From Poecilobothrus nobilitatus (taxonomy: Eukaryota; Arthropoda; Insecta; Diptera; Dolichopodidae), in the NCBI GenBank assembly GCA_947095535.1, contig OX352774.1, positions 64,356,416 to 64,420,415 of the forward strand: a DNA stretch of 64,000 bases, given 5' to 3'. Position numbers and translations under genes: made by a program. This document shows, piece by piece, positions 35,805-48,100 of the stretch. The notes below the pieces were generated by a model. The model searched no databases and was not told the DNA's origin. It saw only the letters and a list, made by a program, of their open reading frames with translations. The first letter of the stretch is position 1. The number at the start of each line of letters is the position of its first letter.

Positions 35805-37960
35805 AACAAAATATGTACATGAAAACAAAACATTAAAAAAAAAAATAAAACAAAATAATTAAAAAATTATTTAAAAATATGAAAAATTTTTGTCTATTTT
35901 ATATTTTATTTTGAAGTTTACACAGAATGATAGAAGAGAAAAATCTCTTCTTTTCTTTTTTTTTTTTTTATTTAAATTTCTTATTAGAAATCTTTTTTTA
36001 TGTTCATTGAACTGATTATAGTTTCATTTTTAAACCAATGCAAAATGATAATACGATATAGTACACATATAGAAATAAAAGTTGGTATTATAAAATTTAA
36101 GTTTTATTTATAATATGTACATATATATATAATATAGAAAATATGGGTGTTTGATATTATAAATATGTTATCGTCTAGGAGCATATTGCTTTGATAAAGA
36201 TGAACTGCCAGCACTAAACGCTATACAGATCTTTACTGTTTTAGAGACAGTCGAACTGCCAGAAGTATTATAAGAGGAGGTAAAAATCACAACACGAAAT
36301 AACACAAAGGACCACAATTATAGATCTACATCAAATGATCGCAATTTCACTTATATCCCTTAAATATAACAATGAAATCTCATCTTAATCATAAAGTTTC
36401 TTAAAAAATATTTTCAGTGACCAATTTGTTACCTTTTTCTTTAATAAATAAAAAGGAATATGACAATATAATTTCGACTGATCGATTACTACTTAAGCTT
36501 TTGAAAAAAAAAAAGTTTATATGGAAAATTTTGCTGAAAATTTTCAAAACTCGCTGTAGTCCTTTTAACTTTTTTTTTTTTTAGTAATTTTTTTAAGATT
36601 CTTCACCCTTGTTTTAGACAAAAACAAAAAAAAAATTTTATTAATAATTTTTTTTAAAATAAATTTGGCTTTTTTTGCATTTCTAGCGTTTTACACATTT
36701 GAAATGATTTTTTTATTTCTATACGTTTCACATTTCTTATGAATCAAGTTTTAAAATCTAATATGGTATTCAATGAACGACAGACGACAAAAAAATACAA
36801 AGTTATAATTAAATAATAATAAATTCCTATAGTATTATTCAATAAATAATTTTATTTTTGTTTTTCTTAAGAAAGGTAAAGTGTATAAATTTAAAGCTAA
36901 TTTATTTTTGAATGAAAAACAAAAATGAGAGCTACAAAAATAAAAAATAAATAAAAAAGCATAAATGAGACAATAAATGATATAAAGAATAATATTAATA
37001 AAATGAAATATAATAATACGTATATACATATGTGTAATTGTTATGGGATATTATAGGATCCAAAAAAAAAAAAAAAATTAATGACCCAATCAAAGTTTTA
37101 CTGATATCACTTAATTGCTTTAAATACGCTTTTACAATATTGCAATACATACATATGTATGTACATTATTAATATTATTATATACGTATGTACTTACATA
37201 TATGTAATTTGGTCAAATAAATATAATAAAACTAAGCGAATAAAATCTAAAAGCTTTAAATTTGAAAAATGTACAAATATTTGCTTCTTTTCTTTAAAAT
37301 TATATATTTGATGTCAAAATGTATGTTTTAATACTTCTGCAAACTGATGTAAACGAAGCAAAGATTTAATGCTTAAAAATAAAATAAAATAAATAAAATG
37401 ATGGATATAATCGTATCCAAGAGTAAACATATCAAATTGTAATTCAAAATACATAATATAAAGTATATTATATATAAAGTATACATATATATATAAAAAA
37501 AAAAATTATTTGACTTTTTCAACTGAATCGAATTTTCTATATTTCAAACACACTATTTTTGAGGTTAATTTTGTTTAAAATTTCCGTTAGTTTCAAAACG
37601 ATAATATCATTTTACAAAATTGCAATCTTTATTCTTTTTAGTTTAAAAAAAAATACAAAATCTATTATAACATGATCTATTATTAACAATGTATTTTAAA
37701 CGTATTTATTTTACACGTTAGATATTTTTTATAGTTTTTATTAAGTAAATAACGAACTGAAAAACTAATTTCAAATACCTTTTATACACCTTTATACCAT
37801 AGAGTGAAAAATTAAATTAAAAGAAAAAAAATATATAGGTACATACTAATATTTATTATTATTTAAATAAAAACTTACCATCGCTTCCGACAGCGTATGT
37901 TGTAGTTGCTGCTGAATCAGTCATTGGTGAATCTGGCGGACTGGGATTGGCAAAATGTAC
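31430..37960 (-). CDS. MSP-domain ER membrane protein, MOSPD2-like (four 3' exons; 5' end unresolved)
   Basis: Minus-strand exons 37960-37879, 35342-35227, 32088-31726 and 31627-31430 join in frame (GT..AG) to 252 residues plus stop. After a Ser/Pro/Thr-rich leader (SPPDSPMTDSAATTT), residues about 30-150 form an MSP (VAP-type) domain: LQLKPEDSIIF, VDILNVSS, IKTTSPEKFRVKPSSGVLSP, then DKFLVMCMTMPEG and LWK..EQHRLKC. MSP domains of this group bind FFAT motifs and tether the endoplasmic reticulum to other organelles. A coiled-coil-like stretch (QQEELNQKLQLQITQTQ) precedes one transmembrane helix (ILQWILLVAYIILSLGIVYV). A 25-residue tail follows, long for a tail-anchored protein. The HRLKC ending favours MOSPD2 over VAP-A/B. 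MOSPD2 normally has an N-terminal CRAL-TRIO domain; none was found upstream. The fly MOSPD2 relative is recalled as CG33523. Confidence 0.8.
32829..32897. repeat. 69-nt near-perfect hairpin
   Basis: Left arm 32829-32856 and right arm 32868-32897 pair along about 28 bp (core AGTCTCTAAATAGACTTTG), interrupted only by a two-base bulge, around an 11-nt loop ATATATATATG. It lies in the intron between MSP exons 32088 and 35227. Its size and pairing would suit a small-RNA precursor, a short inverted-repeat transposon, or a double-strand-break foldback. Confidence 0.85.
34839..34918. repeat. TATG / GCATGGATG minisatellite
   Basis: Repeated ATGTATGTATG units with three spaced GCATGGATG or GCATGG variants. 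It lies within the MSP gene intron. It is a length-variable simple repeat. Confidence 0.8.
36168..36317 (-). other. unassigned ORF-like, GC-richer patch
   Basis: A 49-codon open frame on the minus strand ends SSSLSKQYAPRR and stop. The opposite strand is also open for about 30 codons (FDKDELPALNAIQIF). Codon-like composition inside an AT-rich intron suggests a small transposon relic, but no family was recognised on either strand. Confidence 0.3.
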
Positions 37961-40900
37961 CTACATATAGTGAAAAAAAAAAAAATAAATAATTATAAAA
38001 TAGTTATAAGAAATATAAAATATTTTAATTAGATTAAAAAAAAAAAAAAATTATTAGACATATTGAAAGTTAATGTATGTATACAGTAAGTATGTATATA
38101 TGTACTATAATATTTTAAATATTATTATAGTAAATTTAAAATTATTAAACATTAAATTTATTTCCTTTTTTTCTCATTTTCAGTTTTTTATTTTATTTTT
38201 TTTTATGTACAGAACACTCCATTTACCTCTCAAGAATTAACACAAACTTTTATTTTGAAGATTGAATATTTAATTTTTTTTTTTTTTTATAATAAACTTG
38301 CGTTTAACAAGAAAAAAGATCTTTCTTTTATTTTACAGCTGTGAGTGTAAAAAATTGTTTTTTTTTTTGTATGTGTTTTATTTATTTAACTTTCAATTCT
38401 TTGTTTTATTTTTTAAGTTTTTCTTTTTTTATTTTGGTACTTTTTTTATTTTGTGTCTTTTGTTGACCAAAAAACATAGCTTCAATGTCTCCTCTTAAAA
38501 TTTTTTTTTATAAAATATTTCGAAATAAGAGTTTTTATTTAACCAAAGTTATTCTTAATCTTAATTTAATTAAATTAAAATCTAATTGATTGTAATGAAG
38601 AAATTTTTCTTAGAATTTTTGATCAGCAAATAATAATAATGTTTTAAAGTTTCAGCAAGATTAAGTTTGTTATATAACCTACTTATCTTCACTAATAGCC
38701 TTTTCAAACCTATCAAATTTCACCCTTAAATAGGTGCATAAACATACTTCGCTAAGTATAATATACTAATAATCGCAATTCATTTAATTTGAATTTTATT
38801 TAATGTATGCAGGTCACATCATACTAACAACGACCACACTAGATATATATTGCAGTCGTACCTAAAATGTAAGAAATTAAACGTTAAAAGATAATAAATT
38901 AAAAAAATTATATAAAAATGATTTAAGTATTTTCGGGCAGTATATTGTAAGATTAGTAAAAAGTCTTTGGATACCCGTATGCAAGTTTTTTCTTAATTTT
39001 TGCTATAAATTTTAATCTATGTCAGTATTACTAAAAATAAACCTGGATAAAAATTTAAATAATAAATTTTGATGCTTAGAACGCGCTTTGTATTTATCCT
39101 ATACAATGTGATTGTATCTATGCTATACAATTAAGCAATAATATATTTCCTCGAATAACTCTACATAATCTACTTACATTTTTCCTTAAAAAAAAAAAAA
39201 ATCACCAACTTAATAAAAACTGGGGCATTGAAGATTTCTAAAACAAAAAATTTTACTATAGGAGGAATAGAAATTATCACTGAACCATCACCATTTCAGT
39301 TCTAATATATACATATATTATAATAAACATGTACATATTAACTAATACATATATTTAATACTTAATAGCTTCGTTCTTAATGATTTGTAATTATACAGTA
39401 AAACCAGTTTTATGCTAACATCTGAATGTTTAAATGGTACCTTTTTTAGGTGAGGTAATAATATCTTTTAAAAAATTTTATTTTATTATTTTTTTTTTAA
39501 ACTTTTTTAAGTTACAAAAAAAAAAAAAATTCCTAATTTTAAATAAATGAGAGACCGAATGAGTAAAATAGGTAAATAGAAGATGAAGGCATATAAAAGA
39601 AAGCTTTTTGAATCAAATACAATTTTATAATTAAATTATAGAACTTTTTCGCTTTTTATATTGCTTTTAAGGTATAGAAAATATATATTATAAATAAATG
39701 ACTTGAACTTGAAAAAATCAAAAATGTACATATTTTTTTTTTTGCGTTTCTTTTTGGCTAGTACATAATATTAATTGAATTAATTTTTATTTTAAAATTA
39801 TTCTAAATATTATTTGAACCTTGTTCATTTTTATGTAAATTTTAAAACATGCCAAAATAACACGATAACACAACGATTTTTATTTTTATTTATAAAAACC
39901 TTAAAATTATTTTAATTTTTTTAATATACACAATTTGTGTAATATTCATATCATAGTATATATTGTATATTGCATTATTCTGAAAACATAAAGTATTTGT
40001 GCAATGAGTTAGTTGGGTATTGATTTAAAAAATGATTTAATACTTTAAAATTTTAATTGACTAAATTAAATAAAAACAACGTATGGTTAAATGGTAAAAC
40101 GATGTATGGTTAAATACATCGATTTACATAACATTTTTTTAAAATCTATATGGTGTTATAAGATCAATACATTTCTACAGAAAAACCATATTTAGAAAAT
40201 GGTTACTTTTTTACTTCATGAAAATGTACGATTAAAAAAAAATTAACGAGCATATGAATTTCTTTTTAAATATTTCTCTAATTGTAACTAAATCATTATA
40301 TTGTTGTCTCTTATTTATGCAATATATTTTTAATGATATTATTAACATTAATGGTATCATACATCCCCTCTTACCAAAGAATTAATGAAGATATTTTTTT
40401 TGGGTATGTGGAGTGTATGTTAACTGTGTTATCAAGGTACATATTTTGGTTTTAAAAATATATTGTGTTAAACCTACCTGTAAAAAAAATGTTGTTTTGT
40501 TAATTAAATAAGGGATTAAGGCCTCAAAAAAAAAACAAATTTATTTGGAATTTTAATTCTAATATTTAAATAAAATGTTCATTATACAATTTTATTAAAT
40601 AGGCAAAATTTATAAGTCTAAAAGAAGTTATTTTATTTAAAATTTATAATGACTAGAGATATCAAATAGCCATTAATACAAGATAAAAATCTTTTGAATA
40701 TTCAATAGGCGCTTAAAATCATACGAAAACCTGATATAACACTTTTTCAGCTTTAAAATTTTTCTTTTTCGTTATATAAAATGCATTTATTTAATTATAA
40801 ATTATTATCATAAATATTAAATTGGTAAAAATTTTATGAAAAATAATAATTATTAAAAAATAAGTTTAATCAATCAATCAAATTTAATAATAAAATCTAA

Positions 40901-43900
40901 ATAAATTTTTTGATACAATACCTGTTTTTTTTTTTAAATTATTTTTAAACTAATAAAACCTTATTTAATTTGAGGCTATAGTTTTTAAATCTAAAACTTT
41001 TGTCAAGTACGCAAGTACTTATTAAAAATTAAATTTGTATGTTATTCTAACACCTGCAATCTTCATTCATTTAAAATAGTATTTATAATATACATTAGTA
41101 AAGTTTTATTTAGTTATCATAGTAATTCAATATTAGATATTAAAAATGAAGGCGAATTATATTTCAACTTTTTATAAAAAAAAAAAAAAAAAAACCTTGA
41201 ATTTTTCTAGATTTGTATTTAGTCAGCAGTTTTAAACATAAACTTTTATGTAAAAAATAAAAGCACACCTATCATTATTAAACAAAATTTATAAAATGTT
41301 AATATATTTTCTTTTTTTTTTAATTTTTAATTTTATATTATTTTTTTTTTTTTTATTTTTTTTTTTATTAAAGGTAACTGAATGCACCAAAATTATCTTA
41401 AATTATCAAAAAGAAAATATTCTTCCGTTAAGGATAGTTACTAAAACCGGAAGTTAAACGAAAATTTGAAAAAAGTAAGAAAATTGTATAACGATTTTCG
41501 AAATGTAGTCATCAAAATTTATTTACTTAAAATAATTTATAAACTTGTTTTTGGTTATATAACATATAAAATGTTTATTCAATATCATAAATTATAATTA
41601 AGTAGTTTTCAGTCACACACTACGTATTATGGCATTCCGCTAAGTTTTGAATACAAGTACATATTTGGATACGATTTTTCTATTACAAAATCTACATTTA
41701 TATGCATATTTAGAATAATGATTGTTTTTGTTATTTTTTAGAAACAATACATTTTTTGTAACTTAGATGCCATGGTAAAATATACTTACACACCAGCTTC
41801 AGGGCCCCTATTTAACTAATAATTTTATTTGATGAAAGGTATAAACAGAAGTAAGATAGAGTAAGAATTTATTAACTAGCATAAATTATCTATTACGAAG
41901 ATCTAACTTAGAAATTCATATATGTACACATTATTTAAAAATAAAAACAATTGACAACAATAATCTTTAATGTATGTATTTATAAGTTAAATGCGGTGAA
42001 CAAACATCACTTAATCTTGTGTGTATTATATGACTAAAATGTTTTCATTATTTTATAAAAACTCTGGAGGTTGAAAAAAGCCGATTATATTAACGGTTAG
42101 AAATTATCTATCGATCTATATACTACTTAATAAATTATGGTTTTATGGTTGAAAATTTCATAAATCAAAGGTATCATCTTTCTTAAAATCAAATAATTTC
42201 CTTTTTTTCCAATTCTTACGATTTTTTCTTAATGTAGACATACTAAAAATATGTAAAATTTTGTAAATAAAAGCGATATTCAAAATTGAAATTAAAACTT
42301 TTACTATTTCAAAAGTGTAAAATCGTAATAAGGGAATAAAATCTTTAGTTAAAGGTACCTAAATTTGTACCTTTCGAAATTTATTATATAAGAAACCTTT
42401 TGGTGCTTTTTCTTACAAATTTTAAACTATGTACATACATTGTGTAAGTAAAGTACATACATTGTTTGATGGCTTAAAATCATTTAAACAAATAAAAATA
42501 TGTTTTGACAAAGTTGTAAGTCCTAAAGGCTTAAGTAATATTGAAATTTTATTAGTTATATTAGCTCTTGAAATGCACATACATATGTATATAATAATTC
42601 TTTCCAAAACTATTCATATACTTATGTAAGAATGTGTATAGAAAACCGAAACATAGGATAATATAATAAAGTTATACATATTATAATTATACTTACCCAT
42701 TTATTAAAAACCAGTTAAAAGTGCAATTTTACAATTAAAAAAAAAAAAAACACAAATCAAAAATAATATAGAACATTTTAAAGTTTTTCTTCTTTAATTT
42801 ACTTTTTAGAAAGTGTATTTTTAAATATTAGCCAACAAATACCATTTTCAGTACATGTATCAAATTTGAATTACAAAACTTGCATTAATCTAACATTTGT
42901 ATGCATATGTTTGTTTAAAAAAAAAAAAAATTGGTGTCATATAAAACTTCTATACATACATACATTGATAAATTTATAAAATATTAGATTTTGTTGAAAA
43001 GAAAAAAAGTTATTTAAAGAAAATGTAAAAATATATAAAATTAAATTATTAAGAATATCTAACTGGTGTAGAATTTTACCCAGTCTGTTTATTTTATTTA
43101 AAAAATTTGTTGCTGTTTAGAATTAAATTAAATTGCGTATAAAGAAATTATATAAACAAACGAAAATGTTTGTTTTTTTTCTTTAAATAGTTGAAATTAA
43201 TTTTTCTAACAATTGCTCTCAATATAAAACAAAAATTAAAATTTTCTTTTTAGCGATTTCCTAAACCATAAATAGTTAAATGGATAAAAATTTTAAATTT
43301 TCAAAAAGGATTGGATTCAAATTTTTTGAAATAATTCAAAAATGTATTTATGCATACAACTAATATAACAACAATTTGTTTTTTTTTTTATTTAAATTTT
43401 AAAAACCTAAAAATAAAAATCTATTTTTTAATTTTTTTTTTGTTCGTTATTTTTCAACTACAACAGGAGTAAAATTTACTTTTAAGCATGGTAATAACCT
43501 AATAATTATTTCCGATTTAATATACCTTGCAATCGAAGATGTTCTCATATTTTGAAAATTCAAATTAAAAATACCTTGTTATCCGACTTTAAGTTATGAA
43601 AGGATATGATGTTGATTTCGTTTCAAAAAATATATTCAGTTCAAACAAAATCAAAAAATCTGTAACAGATGAATTATTGCTGTATTAATTTTCAATATTT
43701 CATTCAACTGTTTTTGAGTAACCTTAAGTTTTTTCAAACTTAAAACAACTGGAGTGGAGTTCGTTCGTTTTTGCAAAATGTGTTTTTGTAGAAATTCATT
43801 AATTCATTAATGATAGTGCAGAACACTAAGTAGTTAACTATGTATATACAATACTCGATTGAGCATAATTGAAAATAGTTGATTGTAAACAAAACATTAC

Positions 43901-44365
43901 AACCATAATCACTATATGTTGAATTTTCTATTATTTTTCAATGATGAACACACTCCTATTATGCAATAAACATCAACATAATATATATTTTGGCCCACAT
44001 ATTATTAAATTTCAATATTCAATGTCTGAAAAAGTTTCATAAAATTTAGACAAACACGTTATATGTATTAGGTTTTAACAACTTTTTTCAATAAGACCCA
44101 GATATTACGATAATTCTTCTGGAAAAAAAAAAAAAAACTTTATATTGTTTACTTGAAATTTTTTTTACACGATTTTATAAAACGTATATTAAAAACATTG
44201 ACAATAATTTAGTAAATATAATTAGTTGAACTTTAATTTTTCCAAAAAAAATATTTTTGTTATTATTAGAAATAATCAACAATTAAAAAAATTATTAATA
44301 AGAAGAGGAGCAATAAATTGTAATTTTTTTTTTATTTATCAAATGGAGATCAATAAATTAAAACA

Positions 44366-44396
<31 letters not shown>

Positions 44397-45102
44397 TACA
44401 TATGTATAAAAAAAAAATCCTTTTTTTTTAAATAATATTAGACATTTTTACTATATTTAATGTTTTATTATATAAAATATTTACGGCTCTAACAAATAAT
44501 ATTACGGCTCAAAAATTAAATAACAAAATGACTGTGCGAAAAGATAGTTAAATACATATTTTTTTTTGTTTTTTAAGTTTATCCAAGTAGAACAAACTTT
44601 TTTTTTTAAATGTAAATTATTTTTTCTTTAACCACCTCTTAATCTTTCGCTTCATTTTTCTTTTCTTATTTTTAAAAATTTATTTTAATAACATTTTTTT
44701 TTTTTGGATTTTATAATTTCTTAATTCTTAATTATTTTTAAACAATATATATATTTTATATATATAATTATTATATCTATAACAGTTTTATTTACATTTT
44801 ACATACATAATTTTAACCTGTGACGAAAAGAAATATGTAGACTTAAAAATATAATTTTCTTTTCAATTGGTAGTTTTATTTACTTTCAAAAACAGTTTGT
44901 TCCATTTGGATATTATTTAAATATCTTTAGCTATGCGTTATACCTCTTCATTATATTTTTTTTTATATTTTTTTTTTTGATAAACAATCTAAAAATATAT
45001 ATTACATATTCTCAAATATATTAAAATATACTTTTTTGCCTTATTTTATATTTGACTTATCCAAAATAATTAAAAAAAAAAACAAATTTACTTTTACTAT
45101 GG
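37961..45102. other. non-coding interval between the MSP gene and taiman
   Basis: No exon of CRAL-TRIO or other recognised coding potential was found on either strand. The only noteworthy coding-like spot is the candidate micro-exon at 41792-41815. The two overlapping open frames at 42422-42629 on opposite strands are low-complexity. The last 0.5-1 kb (about 44200-45102) is probably the taiman 3' UTR, with TTTATT motifs (AATAAA on the minus strand). Confidence 0.45.
41792..41815 (-). other. candidate 24-nt micro-exon
   Basis: On the minus strand attattag|TTAAATAGGGGCCCTGAAGC continues to GGT|gtgtaagta. It encodes LNRGPEAG in phase 0, which would join in frame to the MSP exon at 37960. The patch is conspicuously GC-rich within a very AT-rich interval. 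The exact donor (gtgtaa or, two bases on, gtaagt) is ambiguous, and only the first keeps frame. This is inference without transcript support. Confidence 0.25.
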
Positions 45103-48100
45103 TCACCGCGCTGACGGTCCACCAAAATAGTCAGCTGCTGGTAAATCGAAGTTAAAATTCAATGTATTATCTGTTGGTGTATTCAAAGAAGGTTGTTGAT
45201 GAGGTGTATTAGATCTTTGGATTTGTTGTTGAGGTAGTTGCTGATGCTGTTGCTGCTGTTGTTGTTGCTGCTGCATTGTTGAAATAGGAGAAATTGGATT
45301 TGTACTGTTTGCGCAGATCATTGAATTTTGTTGACCTATATCAATTGGACTTTGTGAGCTTTGTATACCTTTACCTGTACCACTATCTATTGGTATAATA
45401 ACATTTCCTGCTTGTTGCTGTTGTGCTCTTGTACTTACAACTTGCCGCAATTCTTGTCGAACATATTCAGAATTTGGTTGTACTGTTTGTTGTTGTTGCT
45501 GTTGCCCACTACCAGAATAACCGCCATATGAATAAGCACCACCAGGATTATCAGGTCCACCACCGAATGCTGAACGTGAATTTGGCCCACCCAAATGTTG
45601 ATTTGGTTGCGGTGCACTAGCTTGTCTTTGTATCCTTTGTAATTGTGCATTAAAAACACTACCAGATGGACTAAAATTTGTTGTATTTGGTGATGATGGT
45701 CCAGGAAAATTTACAGTATCTTGCGATGGCAATGAATTTTGTCTTGTAACACTATCAATTGTTGAATTTCTTCTTTGGTTTAAAAATTGCCTAGGATTAT
45801 AGCTTGCAGTCCATCTTTGATTTCCCTGTAATGAAGATGCTTGTATCGGCGGTAGTAAAGAATTATTTTGAATGTTGGATTGAGTTCCATAAGCAGGTAG
45901 CCTAGGTGATAATTGTGTATTTCCTGATTGAAATGTTTGTTGTTGTTGTTGTTGTTGCTGATGCAAAACCTGTTGAACTTTCTGTTGGTGCTGTTGAGGT
46001 GATAATCTCTGACCTTGATTGGTAGTATATTGTGACTGATATGCTGCTGGATTTGGCATATTAAATTGTAAATTTCGTTGACCAGGGCTTAATTGCTGAT
46101 TCATTAGACCTTGTGAATAATTAGTACTAGGATGTGTGTCAGGATTTGGAATACCTCTTGTTAAAGATACGTTCGGAGCAACAGTATTTAATAATGAAAT
46201 ATTTGGATTTAAAGCTAATTCTGATCGAACAGCATTTTCGGACATTACAACATGTTGTTTCATTTGTTGCTGGAGTAATCTTTCTTTTTCGTGTAACTGG
46301 GCCATTCTGCTATTTTCATGATATCTTTGTTGCATTAAGGATGGTGTATTATTCGGAGCTCCCATACGTACCGATCTCGATTGATACATTGGTGGAGGCT
46401 GTTGAAATCTCTGTTGATTATTTTGTTGATTTATTTGTAACTGAGAATAGGCTGGCGGATTATTAAATTGTTGGTCCATTTGCATAAGTGATCTTTGTAT
46501 AATTGTGATGGCCATTTTTTCGTTAATATCCTGATTCGAAGGTGTCGGTGTTGTACTTACAGATGACTGTTCCATATAAGGCTCAGGTACAATATCAATT
46601 ACATCATTTAATATTTCAGACAATTCTGGATCAACTTCAGTATTCGCAGTTGGAGTTGAATTTAAGCTTGAAGATGTCATTTGTTGTGTAACAGATCCAG
46701 TTGCTACTGAAGAAGACGGAGACACGACAGGAAGTGATGTTGTCGAGGTAGATATAGGAAACATTTGCTGTTTTTGTAAATCACTAGATGAATTACTGCT
46801 TTGTAGACCAAATTTGTCCTGCTGTGCTAAATTTTGTTTTGAAAGAATTTGCAATTGATTTTTATTTTGATCTAAATGTGAATTTTCTTGTGAATTACTA
46901 TGATTTAATGCAGCATTTTGTTGTTTATTATTATAATTAGCTTGTTGTTGTTGAGAAATATTTCCTGAAGTTACCATTCCTAAAGTGTTAGCTTCTCTAT
47001 TAACAGAAGATGATGTTATATCCGGTATAATTTTAAGGACAGGTGCAATTATCGATGTAGGAGCCTTGGCAGGATTTGATAATAAGGATGCTAGCATTTT
47101 GTTTCTTTCACGTAAATTTGACGATTGAGGTTTCTTATCATCTGTTCTTTTGGTTGCTCTCCCATCATCGGGTTCATTTAAAGGTCTTTTTCTAGGTACA
47201 TCTTGAATTCTTAATAAACTTTTTAAATCTTCTTCAGCCATATGATGTGGATTATTACTTGAGGTATGTTCTTTAGGTGTATCATCTTTTTGCAGTTGTT
47301 TTAGTAGCTCACTTTGTCTAGATCTATTTGGGTTTTCATCTTCACTTTTGTCATTTAGTAATTGTAATAACATTTGATTTTTATTAGATTCTGACGATCT
47401 TCCCCTCGATGTACCAAAAGTTTTTGGCGAATTTAATGGAACATTAGATTTATTGTACGATGTTACTTCCTTTTCTTCGTCCGCATTTAAAAGACCTTTG
47501 AGTATACGATTTTTATGATCTTGCTCATCGTGTAACGCTGATGAATGTGTTCTCTTAGTCAATAGATTTCTTAGTCGTTCTGAATCGTTGCTTTTCGAAT
47601 TAACATCGATAAGGTTAGTATCTTCATTATTAGTTTTACTAATATTATTGTTGTTATTATTGTTATTATTATCATTGTTATTGTTATTTTCGTTTCCTTT
47701 ATTGATAATATTATTATTTATATGTTCTTTCGAATCTTTGTCATCATAATTTTGAAATGGAAAATTCGGAAACACACTGTTTAAATTATTATTATGCAAA
47801 TTACTATTTGCATTATTTTGCGGGCTCGCTTGCGATACCATTTTCGAAATATGATGAGGTGTTAATGGCGATGGGCATTCATTACCAACTGGACTAAATG
47901 TAGGTCCCGAAGGAGGTCGCGGTGTACTCACTGGTGTATTAACACTTGTTCGAGAAGCTGGCCGATAATCTAGTGTAGGTACATCCAACTGAAAAGGGGA
48001 ATGCATGTAATCGAATTCAAATGGTTCGGTAGGAAAAAAGCTTGTTCCTTCTGTTGCTGATGGTGGACTCGAAAAAGAGGAAACGATGTTACTCGTACCA

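Noticed and set aside
42422..42629. Overlapping open frames on both strands
   Set aside because: Both are open by chance over the same 200 bp; neither peptide has a recognisable domain or splice-supported continuation.
45094..45105. Stop-codon readthrough at taiman TGA-C
   Set aside because: TGA followed by C is a leaky context, but a TAG follows after one codon, so readthrough would add only one residue.
46134..46466. 110-codon plus-strand ORF inside taiman
   Set aside because: Antisense shadow of the taiman coding exon created by its codon use.
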